Source: Ampullimonas aquatilis
Lineage (GTDB): Bacteria; Pseudomonadota; Gammaproteobacteria; Burkholderiales; Burkholderiaceae_D
Reading direction: 5' to 3'
Assembly: GCF_049675895.1 (NCBI RefSeq)
Contig: NZ_CP183834.1
Coordinates: 2,294,001-2,358,000, forward strand
Length of the DNA stretch: 64,000 nt
Below, piece after piece: positions 44,267 through 53,171 of this stretch; positions within the stretch are counted from its first letter, which is position 1, and each line of letters starts with the position of its first letter. Below the pieces are notes generated by a model, which was not told the origin of the DNA, did not search any database, and worked only from the letters and a program-made list of their open reading frames with translations. Both the position numbers and the translations under genes were made by a program.

Positions 44267-44694
44267 GCGAGGTCATGCGCTCCTCCCGCCGAGGCCGTCG
44301 CGCCATGGCTGACATCAATGTGGTGCCTTATATTGATGTGATGCTGGTGCTGCTGATCATCTTTATGGTGACAGCACCGATGGTCAATCCGGGTGTGGTG
44401 GAGTTACCCACGGTAGGTAAATCAGATGTCAGGCCACAAGTCAAACCTTTGATCGTGACCATCAAGGCTGATGAAAGCGTCACCATTTCCATCCCTGACA
44501 AAGGCGAAAAAGACAAGCCTGTCAGCAAAACCGAGCTGATCGCCGTTATCAAAATGCTCAAGGCGGATAAACCTGATGTCAAAGTCATTATTGCCGCCGA
44601 TAAAAACGTCAAATACGACATCGTCATGCAAGTCATGGATGAACTGAAAAACAATGAAATTCCCGTTGGTTTGTACACCAAGCCCATCAAGTAA
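44263..44694 (+). CDS. tolR: Tol-Pal system protein TolR
   Basis: A protein of 143 residues of the ExbD/TolR family: basic N-terminus RRGRRAM, then ADINVVPYIDVMLVLLIIFM with the conserved Asp of the membrane helix, and a periplasmic domain. It forms the proton-driven motor with TolQ. Starts in ATGA with tolQ. Confidence 0.95.
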   Translation: MSEVMRSSRRGRRAMADINVVPYIDVMLVLLIIFMVTAPMVNPGVVELPTVGKSDVRPQVKPLIVTIKADESVTISIPDKGEKDKPVSKTELIAVIKMLKADKPDVKVIIAADKNVKYDIVMQVMDELKNNEIPVGLYTKPIK

Positions 44695-44718
44695 GTCATC
44701 ACATAAAGCACCGCAGGC

Positions 44719-45570
44719 ATGAACAGTATTCCTCTGAGCAATTTGCCGATTCTGCCGCAACGTAAAAGTAGCGGCTGGACGTCTTTTGCCATGGCCCTGG
44801 CGATGCACGCTTTGCTGTTTGCCTTTCTGTACAACAGTGTGCAATGGCAAAGCGCCGAGCCGGAAGGCATGGACGCCGAGCTCTACAGTGATTTGCCTTC
44901 CATTGCAGCACCACCAACGCCGGTAGAACCCAAGCCCGTTCCCAAAGTTGAACCTAAAGTAGAGCCCAGGCCTGAACCCAGAATCGAACCGAAACCGGAA
45001 GTAAAACCCGATATCGTGCTGGAGCAGGAAAAAAAACGCAAAGAGCTGGAAGCTAAGAAGCTGGCTGAACTGCAGGATAAAAAGAAAAAAGAAGAAGACC
45101 TCAAAAAGCAACAGGCTGAAGACAAACTCAAAGCCCAGGAAGTCGCCAAACTGGCCGCCAAAGAAGCAGCAAAAGATGCTGCCAAACGTGAAGCCGAACA
45201 CCAGAAAATGGTGCAGTCCATGTTGGGGCAAGTGGGTGGTACTGCTGATAAAACTGCTGGCAGCGGGTCTGGACAAGGCACCGGTAAAGCGGCACCATCT
45301 GCTGGCTATGCAGGTCGTGTTTCTGCCTATATCAAACGCTTTATCGTCTTTAATGATGAAACCGACGACAATCCATCCGCAGTGGTTGAGATGACCTTGA
45401 GCCCAGTAGATGGAACTATCATGTCTCGCAAGATCAAAACCTCCAGCGGCAACAAGGCATATGACGAAGCCATTTTGCGGGCACTCGACAAGGCTGAACG
45501 CCTTCCTTCTGACAACGGCAAGTACTATACCCCGCTTGAACTGCGTTTCAGGCTCAAGGATCTCTCTTGA
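44719..45570 (+). CDS. tolA: Tol-Pal system protein TolA
   Basis: A protein of 283 residues: one membrane helix (about 20-40), a Pro/Glu/Lys stretch (68-95), a Lys/Glu/Ala helical rod (about 95-160), and a TonB-like C-terminal domain (about 195-283). It links the TolQR motor to Pal and TolB across the periplasm. Shorter than the E. coli protein (421 residues) because the rod is short. It ends overlapping the tolB start. Confidence 0.92.
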   Translation: MNSIPLSNLPILPQRKSSGWTSFAMALAMHALLFAFLYNSVQWQSAEPEGMDAELYSDLPSIAAPPTPVEPKPVPKVEPKVEPRPEPRIEPKPEVKPDIVLEQEKKRKELEAKKLAELQDKKKKEEDLKKQQAEDKLKAQEVAKLAAKEAAKDAAKREAEHQKMVQSMLGQVGGTADKTAGSGSGQGTGKAAPSAGYAGRVSAYIKRFIVFNDETDDNPSAVVEMTLSPVDGTIMSRKIKTSSGNKAYDEAILRALDKAERLPSDNGKYYTPLELRFRLKDLS

Positions 45571-46874
45571 TGATGACTATTTTTTCTTCTCGTACCCTAT
45601 TTCAAACATTAAGCCAAACCATCGCAGTCTGTCTCTTGGTTGCAGCGAGTCTGACAGGCCCTGCTCAGGCACAGATGCGCATCGACATTACCGGTGTGGG
45701 TGCCAACCAATTTCCGATCGCCATCGCCAACTTTGCCGATGAAGCCAATGCACCACAAAAAATCAGCGGCATCATTCGTGATGATCTGGCACGCAGCGGC
45801 CAGTTCAAGCTCATCGACACAACAACGGTACTCAATGAAATTACCACCCCCAACTTTAGCGAATGGAAGAGCAAAGGTTCTGATGCACTGGTCGGCGGCA
45901 GTATTACCCGCTTGGCGGATGGCCGCTACGACGTGCGCTTTCGCCTGTATGATGCCGTCAAACAAAGCAGTCTTGGCGGCCTTTCGTTTGTTTCCAGCAA
46001 TGATGACTTACGCCTGACGGCACACAAGATTGCGGACTTCATCTATGAAAAGCTGACGGGCGACCGTGGCATTTTCGCCACCCGAATCGCTTTTGTGATG
46101 AAATCTGGCGGCAGTTATCGCCTGCAAGTCGCCGATTCCGATGGTCAAAATGCTGTTACGGCCTTGACCAGCAAAGAACCCATCATCTCTCCTGCCTGGT
46201 CACCTGATGGCGGCAAGCTGGCTTATGTTTCTTTTGAAAACCGCAAACCTGTTGTCTATGTGCATCAGCTGGCTACTGGTCGCCGCTCCATGGTTGCCAA
46301 CTTCAAAGGTAGCAATAGTGCGCCAGCCTGGTCGCCCGATGGTAGTCGTTTGGCGGTGGTATTGACGCGCGATGGCCAATCACAAATTTATCTGATGAGT
46401 GCTGAAGGTGGCGAACCCCGCAAACTGACCTCCTCATCAGGTATCGACACAGAACCCGAGTTTTCTGCCGACGGCAGTACCATTTATTTCACTAGCGATC
46501 GTGGTGGTTCCCCACAAATTTATCGAGTTTCAACCAGTGGTGGCGAAGCAACACGCATTACTTTCAAAAGCCCCTATAGCATCAGCCCACGCATTTCTCC
46601 TGACGGCAAGACCCTCGCCTATATTTCATTGCGAGGTGGTCGATTCCAGGTTATCTCCCTGGATTTAGCGAGTGGCACCGAACAACTTCTAACGGACAGC
46701 TTTAAAGATGAGTCCCCCACTTTTGCACCAAATGGCAAGATCATCCTATATGCAACCGACCTGGGGGGCCGTGGTGTACTGGCATCAGTCACCACCGATG
46801 GTCGCGTCCGTCAAAAGCTGAGCGTCAACACCGGTGATGTGCGTGAACCAACCTGGGGACCATTTACAAAATAG
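45570..46874 (+). CDS. tolB: Tol-Pal system translocation protein TolB
   Basis: Periplasmic protein of 434 residues with a signal peptide (about 1-33, ending GPAQAQ). An N-terminal domain (about 35-165) is followed by a six-bladed propeller with repeats such as SPAWSPDGGKLAYVS and APAWSPDGSRLAVVL. Binds Pal. ATG 45570 overlaps the tolA stop; a second ATG follows at once. Confidence 0.95.
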   Translation: MMTIFSSRTLFQTLSQTIAVCLLVAASLTGPAQAQMRIDITGVGANQFPIAIANFADEANAPQKISGIIRDDLARSGQFKLIDTTTVLNEITTPNFSEWKSKGSDALVGGSITRLADGRYDVRFRLYDAVKQSSLGGLSFVSSNDDLRLTAHKIADFIYEKLTGDRGIFATRIAFVMKSGGSYRLQVADSDGQNAVTALTSKEPIISPAWSPDGGKLAYVSFENRKPVVYVHQLATGRRSMVANFKGSNSAPAWSPDGSRLAVVLTRDGQSQIYLMSAEGGEPRKLTSSSGIDTEPEFSADGSTIYFTSDRGGSPQIYRVSTSGGEATRITFKSPYSISPRISPDGKTLAYISLRGGRFQVISLDLASGTEQLLTDSFKDESPTFAPNGKIILYATDLGGRGVLASVTTDGRVRQKLSVNTGDVREPTWGPFTK

Positions 46875-46995
46875 TTGTCGGGTGTTTTTTTACACATCTT
46901 TCGGCTAATATTTCCTGGATTTAACACATATACCTAGTAAAGTATAAAGTTGGCTATATTCCCTTGATTCCTACTTTCCTTTTAGAGAAAAAACT

Positions 46996-47544
46996 ATGAA
47001 AAATGTAAACCGTTCCATTTCTAGCAAAGCATCTACTTTGTTTGTTGCCCTTGCTGCTGGCATTTTGCTGAGCGCTTGCGGCTCCAGCGTTAAACTCGCT
47101 GACAAAACACCCGTTGAAGAACGTGGCGCAAGCATGCCTGATACCAGCAACAGCCGTGGTGTTGCCCAAGTACAAGCTGATAGCAAAGATTTGGGTGCTG
47201 GTCCTGATGTTTCTGCTTTTGCCAAAAAAAGCGTTTATTTTGACTACGACAGCTATATCGTTAAAGATGAATTCCGCGCCCTGGTTGAAGCCCACGCTAA
47301 ATACCTGAACGCCAACAAATCACGTAAAGTGATTGTCCAAGGTAACGCTGACGAACGCGGTGGTAGCGAATACAATCTGGCCTTGGGTCAAAAACGTGCT
47401 GAAGCCGTTCGCAAGAGTCTGCAATTGTTGGGCGTTTCTGAAACCCAAGTTGAAGCAGTTAGCCTGGGTAAAGAAAAACCACGCGCTTTGGGTCATGACG
47501 AGGCTGCTTGGTCAGAAAACCGTCGTTCCGACTTCGCTTATTAA
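46996..47544 (+). CDS. pal: Peptidoglycan-associated lipoprotein Pal
   Basis: Outer-membrane lipoprotein of 182 residues. Lipobox LLSAC with Cys near 31, a short linker, then an OmpA-like peptidoglycan-binding domain (about 75-182) with VYFDYDSYIVKDE, GNADERGGSEYNLALGQKRA and ENRRSDFAY. It is 121 nt after tolB and codon usage is more A/T-ending than in its neighbours, as expected for a highly expressed gene, which may have its own promoter. Confidence 0.96.
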   Translation: MKNVNRSISSKASTLFVALAAGILLSACGSSVKLADKTPVEERGASMPDTSNSRGVAQVQADSKDLGAGPDVSAFAKKSVYFDYDSYIVKDEFRALVEAHAKYLNANKSRKVIVQGNADERGGSEYNLALGQKRAEAVRKSLQLLGVSETQVEAVSLGKEKPRALGHDEAAWSENRRSDFAY

Positions 47545-47563
47545 TTTAAGGATTTAAAGCTGC

Positions 47564-48337
47564 ATGAGCGTATTCAAGTTGTACAAACCAGTTTACCAGG
47601 CTCTGCTTATCGCAGGCTTGTTGGTCGCCGTTGCCCCTGCCCATGCAGGCCTGTTTGATGATGATGAAGCACGCAAAGCCATCTTGGACTTGCGTAATCG
47701 CATTGATAACAGCGCCAAGGAGGATGCATCCCGTATGGATAGCATCCAGCAGAGCAATTCACGAGCACAACTTGAAACCGCTGCGCAGCTTGAATTATTG
47801 CGCGAAGAAATCAAGCGACTACGCGGCCAGAATGAACAGCTTGCCAACGATCTGGCCAATCTGCAAAAGGGCGTCAAAGACAGCTATACCGAACTCAATG
47901 ATCGGATCAAACGGGTTGAACCACAAAAGGTTTCCGTTGACGGCCAGGAAGGTACGGTTGAGCCAGGCGAGCAAAAAGCATTTGATTCCGCACTTGCGTT
48001 GTTTCGCTCGAGTGACTTCAAAGGTTCGCTCGCCGCACTGACCGCCTTTTCTGCCCGCTATCCGCAAAGCGTTTATATCCCGGCAGCACAATACTGGAGC
48101 GGCAACGCCTACTATGCATTGAAAGACTATAAGTCAGCGCTTTCGACCCAGCTCAATTTTGCCAAAAACTATCCAGACCATCCCAAAGCACCAGATGGCT
48201 TGTTGACAGCGGCCACCATTCAGATTGAACAAGGTGACAAAAAGAATGCCCGTCGTGTACTTGATCTGATTATCGAGCGCTACTCGCAATCCCCAGCAGC
48301 ACAAACTGCCCGCGAAAAAATTCCGCTGACCAAGTAA
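47564..48337 (+). CDS. cpoB: Cell division coordinator CpoB (YbgF)
   Basis: Periplasmic protein of 257 residues: signal peptide (about 1-28, ending APAHA), a coiled-coil trimer segment (about 35-110), and TPR repeats (about 135-257) such as FDSALALFRSSDFKGSLAAL. Coordinates Tol-Pal with peptidoglycan synthesis. It starts 19 nt after pal. Confidence 0.94.
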   Translation: MSVFKLYKPVYQALLIAGLLVAVAPAHAGLFDDDEARKAILDLRNRIDNSAKEDASRMDSIQQSNSRAQLETAAQLELLREEIKRLRGQNEQLANDLANLQKGVKDSYTELNDRIKRVEPQKVSVDGQEGTVEPGEQKAFDSALALFRSSDFKGSLAALTAFSARYPQSVYIPAAQYWSGNAYYALKDYKSALSTQLNFAKNYPDHPKAPDGLLTAATIQIEQGDKKNARRVLDLIIERYSQSPAAQTAREKIPLTK

Positions 48338-48387
48338 GTCTTTTGCTATCCTAGTTACGCCCAGTCTTATATTTTTTAGGTGTATCT

Positions 48388-49068
48388 TTGACTTCTAAAG
48401 CGGTTGTACTTCTTTCAGGTGGGCTTGATTCCACCACCGTGCTGGCGATTGCCCAGGCCCAAGGCCATGAATGCTACGCCCTCTCCTTTGATTATGGACA
48501 AAGGCATCGCATTGAGCTTGAAGCGGCAAGCCGGATTGCGCAAAATGCGCAGGTAACACGACATGAAATCGTCAAATTGGATCTACGCCATTTTGGTGGC
48601 TCCGCTCTCACGGATGCATCCATTGATGTCCCGACCAATATCGATGCTGGCAACACCATCCCTGTCACATATGTTCCTGCCCGTAACACCATCATGCTCT
48701 CAATTGCCCTGGGTTGGGCTGAAATCATTGGTGCCCATGATATTTTTATAGGCGCCAATGCTGTCGACTATTCAGGCTACCCTGATTGCCGTCCAGAATA
48801 TATTGCCGCATTTGAAGCCATGGCCAATCTTGCCACCAAAGTTGGCGTAGAAGGAAAACCGATTCGCATCCAGACACCTATCATTACCCTAAGCAAAGCT
48901 GAAATCATTGCAAAAGGCTTGATGCTTGGTGTTGATTACAGCCTGACGATCTCTTGCTATCAAGCCGATCAAGCTGGTCGTGCTTGCGGAATCTGTGATT
49001 CTTGCAGACTGAGAAAAAAAGGGTTTGCTGATGCCGGATTGATTGATCCAACCTTATATCAGGCCTGA
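48388..49068 (+). CDS. queC: 7-cyano-7-deazaguanine synthase QueC
   Basis: Enzyme of 226 residues of queuosine synthesis that converts carboxydeazaguanine to preQ0 with ammonia and ATP. PP-loop LLSGGLDSTTVLA near 8, zinc-binding Cys in SCYQADQAGRACGICDSC near 188-205. The start is TTG at 48388, giving the family N-terminus TSKAVVLLSGG; no ATG fits. Near the tol-pal genes, as in many Proteobacteria. Confidence 0.95.
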   Translation: MTSKAVVLLSGGLDSTTVLAIAQAQGHECYALSFDYGQRHRIELEAASRIAQNAQVTRHEIVKLDLRHFGGSALTDASIDVPTNIDAGNTIPVTYVPARNTIMLSIALGWAEIIGAHDIFIGANAVDYSGYPDCRPEYIAAFEAMANLATKVGVEGKPIRIQTPIITLSKAEIIAKGLMLGVDYSLTISCYQADQAGRACGICDSCRLRKKGFADAGLIDPTLYQA

Positions 49069-49130
49069 TCAGCAACTAGCAGATATCAAAAACAAGTCAT
49101 CATACTTATATGACAATTTCAGTATCTTGC

Positions 49131-49159
49131 TTGACATACCCCAGGTAGTGCCTCATAAT
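49131..49159 (+). promoter_or_regulatory. Sigma-70 type promoter of tRNA-Lys
   Basis: -35 TTGACA at 49131-49136, a 17-nt spacer, and -10 CATAAT at 49154-49159. The predicted transcript start is a few bases before the tRNA. Confidence 0.8.
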
Positions 49160-49170
49160 AGCTTGCTTTC

Positions 49171-49246
49171 GGGACGTTAGCTCAGCTGGTAGAGCAGCGG
49201 ACTTTTAATCCGTTTGTCGTGGGTTCGATCCCCGCACGTCCTACCA
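49171..49246 (+). tRNA. tRNA-Lys (anticodon TTT)
   Basis: A 76-nt cloverleaf with the acceptor GGGACGT / ACGTCCT, encoded CCA, D arm TTAGCTCAGCTGGTAGAGC, anticodon loop CTTTTAA with anticodon TTT, and T arm GGGTTCGATCCCC. Its 3' part is probably the attachment site of the integrase gene lying immediately downstream. Confidence 0.97.
49224..49246. other. Probable attachment site (3' end of tRNA-Lys)
   Basis: The tRNA 3' end abuts a tyrosine integrase gene pointing toward it, the classic arrangement. I found no second copy of this segment elsewhere in the window, so the far end of the element was not located. Confidence 0.45.
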
Positions 49247-49255
49247 AGAAAATCG

Positions 49256-49286
49256 AGGGGTTGCAGGTTTTGCAGCCCCTTTTTTA
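49256..49286. terminator. Rho-independent terminator after tRNA-Lys
   Basis: The stem AGGGGTTGCA / TGCAGCCCCT has one G-U pair and is followed by a T tract. It lies between the tRNA and the integrase stop and overlaps the latter. Confidence 0.85.
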
Positions 49287-50309
49287 TTGCCCCGACGACT
49301 CACTTTGTGCCGCAATTGTGCCATGGAGCATGTCACCAATCACCGCAGCATGCTTCACCATCTGTGCCGGTGCCAAGTGAGCATATCGACGTACCATCTC
49401 TTGTGACTTCCAACCGCCCATTTCCTGCAAGTCATACAATGGTGTGCCGTTCTGGACTAACCAGCTTGCCCAGGTATGCCGCAAGTCATGCCAGCGGAAG
49501 TTATCAATATTGGCACGTGCTAAAGCCAACTTCCAAGCACGCGTATTAGCCCACTTGATTGGCTTGCCTGAGTAAGTAAACACAAACTCAGGATGCTTGC
49601 CCAACTGCCTTTGCAACACCTCCAGCGCAAAGCGACTCAACGAGACGTGGATATCTTCATTGTTCTTTGCCATCTCAGCAGGAATCCAAGCCGTTTGTCT
49701 GACTAAATCCACCTGTTGCCAAGTGAGCTTTAAGACATTGGCTTGGCGTAACCCGGTTGCTAAAGCAAACAACACCAAATCACGCTGATGCGCGGGCAAT
49801 TGGGCGAGTAAAGCAGTGACCTGTTCCGGGGTGATCCAGCGAATTCGCCGTTTCGACTCCTGATACAAGCGCACTTTCGGCACTCGCTCAACCCACTCCC
49901 AATCCAGCCAAGCACGCCGCAAAATGGCACGAATCAGCGCCAAATAACGGTTGGCTGTGGGGCCACTCGCTTCCAGCTTCTTGATCTCACCAATGGCGGC
50001 AATCTCATCCCGGGTAATCTCTGCTAACACACGCCCCCTTAAATACTGTTGGAGCCAGGCTAACTTACGGGCATCCTCGGCATGCGTTCTTTTATGGTCA
50101 GTTTCCTTTAACCACTTACAGCCCGCATCATCCCAGGTATAGCGCGGCTTCTCACCGAGCATTTGAACCCGCCAGGATTCCATTTTTAGCTTGTCATGGA
50201 GTTCTTGCGCCTGGGTTTTATTACTTGTTCCAGCAGAACGTCTAATGCGCTTGCCGGATGGCGTGGTGAAGCTAATCCACCACGTATTACCGCGTTTGTT
50301 AAGTGACAT
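49284..50309 (-). CDS. Tyrosine site-specific integrase
   Basis: Recombinase of 341 residues. An N-terminal three-strand arm-binding part (MSLNKRGNTWWISFTTPSGKRIRR), a core-binding domain (about 60-155), and a catalytic domain with Arg in ATGLRQANVLKL near 193, HDLRH near 274, the His/Trp-x-box in GWKSQE near 299 and the nucleophile Tyr in RRYAHL near 307. Inserted at tRNA-Lys. The upstream helix-turn-helix gene overlaps its first 41 codons, a common integrase-excisionase layout. Confidence 0.92.
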   Translation of the reverse strand: MSLNKRGNTWWISFTTPSGKRIRRSAGTSNKTQAQELHDKLKMESWRVQMLGEKPRYTWDDAGCKWLKETDHKRTHAEDARKLAWLQQYLRGRVLAEITRDEIAAIGEIKKLEASGPTANRYLALIRAILRRAWLDWEWVERVPKVRLYQESKRRIRWITPEQVTALLAQLPAHQRDLVLFALATGLRQANVLKLTWQQVDLVRQTAWIPAEMAKNNEDIHVSLSRFALEVLQRQLGKHPEFVFTYSGKPIKWANTRAWKLALARANIDNFRWHDLRHTWASWLVQNGTPLYDLQEMGGWKSQEMVRRYAHLAPAQMVKHAAVIGDMLHGTIAAQSESSGQ

Positions 50310-50518
50310 GTTACTTGCTCCTTTCCAGAAGTCACTTGCAACGCTTGCCGCTGACTAGCATAGTGCGATCGGACAAATTCGGCAAGATCGTCTTCAATAA
50401 AGACCCAGGACTTACCCGGCTTGGCGCCGGGCAGCTGGCCTAATTTGGCGCGCCGCCGGACTTCCTCAGGATGCATCTTGAGAAAGGCCGCAGCTTCAGT
50501 GAGGCTAAAAGTGCGCAT
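50186..50518 (-). CDS. Helix-turn-helix excisionase/AlpA-like protein
   Basis: A protein of 110 residues with an N-terminal MerR-like helix-turn-helix (about 4-50): FSLTEAAAFLKMHPEEVRRRAKLGQLPG, then KSWVFIEDDLAEFV, the usual fold of excisionases. Its C-terminal 40 residues are encoded in DNA shared with the integrase start in another frame. Likely controls direction of recombination. Confidence 0.75.
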   Translation of the reverse strand: MRTFSLTEAAAFLKMHPEEVRRRAKLGQLPGAKPGKSWVFIEDDLAEFVRSHYASQRQALQVTSGKEQVTCHLTNAVIRGGLASPRHPASALDVLLEQVIKPRRKNSMTS

Positions 50519-50553
50519 GATGAGTCACCTAAGTCAGATAGCAAAATGTTAGA

Positions 50554-51420
50554 TCAGCGTCCCAGATAGACTGTCGTAATTTGCTCACGACCATGACCAA
50601 GCTCTTCTGAAATAAGAAGTCGGGCTGCCATGTCGACTTGTTTTTGTTCCACCGACAGTTGATGCACGGTCGGCCCACCCCGAACAGGACACGGCCAACC
50701 AGTTTTTTCTAAATATCGATTTTGTGCATATTGATGACGTAGTCCATGTACTTTATGAATACCCGCTTGCTCACAATCTCTTCGAAATATATTGAGTTGT
50801 TCTTTGTAAGAATGATCACAAGGAATCAAACTACCACCTTTGGTAATCGCCTTGGCTATATTTATAAGAGTACATTGCTCATCCGAACTCATTGGAATTT
50901 CTCGAGGTCTGCCACCTTTGCACCAAGAAGCCTTTAACACCAACGCCGTACCACGATCTGCCCAACCAGGCTGAATCTTCAAGCTTTCTTCCCTGCGTAG
51001 GCCAAATGCAGCTTGCAGCCTGAGCGACATATTAGAATAGGGATTACTCACTTTCATGAGTTGGATTAAACTTAGCTCATGCCCTTTAGAGACCTGACTC
51101 ACAAAACTGCGCTGCGCGATTCCGTATGTGTCATTCGTACGAGCCATGATGTTTTGCTTATCGATTTTTCCTGTCAGCCAGCGCAAATGCGACAAGCGAT
51201 TTTTAATCGTCCCATTGGATAGTGCCTCGTTTTGCCAACGTTGTATTAATGCCTCAATATGTTTTGGTTTAAAACCACTGACTGATAAACGTCGAAATCC
51301 TATTTCATGGAGTTGGTTCGCGACAAGCGACAGACTTCTCTCGCGATCTCTGCGAGTGGCAAAGGAACCATCCTGATGTTGCAGACACAGTTGTTTTAGC
51401 GCCCAATTCAGGTCTCTCAT
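50554..51420 (-). CDS. Second tyrosine recombinase (Phage_int_SAM_2/Integrase_1 type)
   Basis: A protein of 288 residues: N-terminal core-binding domain (about 1-95) and catalytic domain with FGLRREESLKI near 143, Lys in KGGRPREIP near 173, HGLRHQYAQNRYLE near 222, and a late His and Tyr in ELGHGREQITTVYLGR at the C-terminus. All expected catalytic residues are present, so it may be active. It starts in an ATGA overlap with the N-domain-only paralogue upstream. Such recombinases are found on integrative elements of betaproteobacteria. Confidence 0.82.
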   Translation of the reverse strand: MRDLNWALKQLCLQHQDGSFATRRDRERSLSLVANQLHEIGFRRLSVSGFKPKHIEALIQRWQNEALSNGTIKNRLSHLRWLTGKIDKQNIMARTNDTYGIAQRSFVSQVSKGHELSLIQLMKVSNPYSNMSLRLQAAFGLRREESLKIQPGWADRGTALVLKASWCKGGRPREIPMSSDEQCTLINIAKAITKGGSLIPCDHSYKEQLNIFRRDCEQAGIHKVHGLRHQYAQNRYLEKTGWPCPVRGGPTVHQLSVEQKQVDMAARLLISEELGHGREQITTVYLGR

Positions 51421-51866
51421 GACTGCCCCCGATTAGCACTATATTTACGATTCATAGGGGATAGCATCAAAGGTTTATTAATCTTTCTAGCCAGCCAACG
51501 TAAGTGAGCCAGGCGATTACGAATCGTGGAGGCGGTGAGCGATTGACTATGCCAGTATGTGACCAGTAGTGCGACGTTATGTTCGTTTAGATTAATCGCG
51601 CGCTTACGACAAACTCCAAGTTCAAGTAACTGCTGTGCACATAAAAGCAAAGTGCGACGACGATCAACCTGAGTGGCATAAGCTCCTTCTGCATTTCGTC
51701 GGCAAAGTTCTTCAAGATCATTGGCTAATTGACGTAAATGTGGGCGCTTGCTTCGGACTTTATTGGCGCAATGACTCTCTGTAAAGGTATTCGGCCGCAA
51801 CATTTTGACCGTATTGATCCATATCTCAGAAGTTATCTTATTCAGATCATTATCTGTACTCATCAT
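51417..51866 (-). CDS. Stand-alone core-binding-domain paralogue of the second recombinase
   Basis: A protein of 149 residues. Residues about 45-149 align by eye with residues 5-110 of the downstream recombinase: YATQVDRRRTLLLCAQQL matches FATRRDRERSLSLVANQL, and TIRNRLAHLRWLARKI matches TIKNRLSHLRWLTGKI. The catalytic domain is missing. AAGGA precedes the ATG and it is coupled to the recombinase by ATGA, so it looks like a maintained partner rather than debris. Possible DNA-binding accessory or inhibitor; inference. Confidence 0.7.
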   Translation of the reverse strand: MMSTDNDLNKITSEIWINTVKMLRPNTFTESHCANKVRSKRPHLRQLANDLEELCRRNAEGAYATQVDRRRTLLLCAQQLLELGVCRKRAINLNEHNVALLVTYWHSQSLTASTIRNRLAHLRWLARKINKPLMLSPMNRKYSANRGQS

Positions 51867-52955
51867 TCATCCTTAAAAATTCATCAAGAAATATCCAAAT
51901 CTCATTTAAAAAATTCCAGTACCTCAACGGTGTGAATAAAGTGCTAAGTGTTTCTGCTTCATCCATAAAGCCTTAGCTAAATGGACATCATTGAAGCGCA
52001 GGACACACCACTCCTGTTGTGTAGTAGTTTCTAAGTGCCAGCGCTACACTCGCTTATGGCAACACACGCTTAGTTCCGGAAGGAACATAGTGACGTGAGG
52101 AACCATTAACCCAAGATTCTCGGGGCATACTTTGTACACGTTTGATTACCAATGGAAACGATGGTCAAGCATCATCACTTCCCCTTGTCACGCGTTGTTT
52201 GCGTGTTGCTCCAACAGAAAAGCTCTGTCAGATCTGGGTTAGATGATGATTACTATCAGTTTGAACAGACGTCACTATGTCTCGTGATGCTCATTTTGCT
52301 AAGATATTGATGTGTTATCGAAAATAAGAAACTAGTAACTAATCAACTAGCTCTGTAAACGCAATCACACAACGATGAGAATATGGAGACGAAAGGATAT
52401 AGCCAATGCCAAAGCATTAATTATATGAATGATGTGCATCACTAAATGTCGACACAAAAAACACACCAACTTTAGCTGGGCAAGCACTAAGACGATTAGT
52501 CTAAGTAATCTATGCTTAAAGAGTGAAGCATCTACACGCTTCTATTGTAAATACTGATTAGTATTTACAGGTATAACAGATCGATATTGAAACCAACCAC
52601 AATATGATAACCTTTCAGTTACCATCAATCTTGATGGTTCAATCTCTATCTTAGTACTTCAGAAGTTTGACCGAATAAACAGTCACAGCGCCCGCTCCTG
52701 TATCACGACAGGCTGAGGTAGCTACCTGGGCCAACCACACTCTATTGTCTTACTTTTAAAACTGGTCAAGGTAGAACAAAAAGTTTTTGTGCTACGGGAG
52801 GAAGCATAATTCAAAAAAATCATCCTAGCAAGTTGCTCTTACTTCTAAAAAAATCATGAATCATGACGGACCTTTACAAGCAATTTGTCACGTGACAACT
52901 ACTACTTTATCGAATTACCCTAAATTTTCTATGCTTGGTACTCAATTTAAATCAT
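51867..52955. other. Gene-free AT-rich region of the island
   Basis: About 1.1 kb with no supported ORF. It holds GTTCC-GGAA-GGAAC near 52072, a perfect 10-bp inverted repeat at 52546-52569, the hairpin CCTGT-N6-ACAGG at 52697-52712 and the palindrome AGGTAGCTACCT at 52716-52727. It may be a regulatory or replication/transfer remnant, or untranslated RNA. Confidence 0.55.
52546..52569. promoter_or_regulatory. Perfect 10-bp inverted repeat, operator-like
   Basis: TGTAAATACT, four bases GATT, then AGTATTTACA. The length and symmetry suit a dimeric repressor site, but no gene starts nearby. Confidence 0.4.
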
Positions 52956-53171
52956 TCACTTATTATCATTTGCCGCAACAAGCTGCCGAAGAGAATTGAC
53001 TTCACCAAAAGCCGCTTTAATATAGCCTATTGCTACTTGAATTTCATCAGGCTCACCGTCCTCCAAGACTGCATCAAGAAAAGCCACTGCCTCTTCTGGA
53101 TTAGCCTTAAATTCTTCGATAACTGCCTCAGTATGACTTCGACAATTTGGATATTGCATCATAACCTCCAC
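52956..53171 (-). pseudogene. Truncated addiction-module antidote (HigA-like)
   Basis: 71 residues. PEEAVAFLDAVLEDGEPDEIQVAIGYI resembles the N-terminal part of addiction-module antidote proteins (usually about 100 residues), but the helix-turn-helix that should follow is missing after residue 60. No matching toxin ORF lies beside it. Could also be a small domain protein; judged a relic. Confidence 0.5.
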
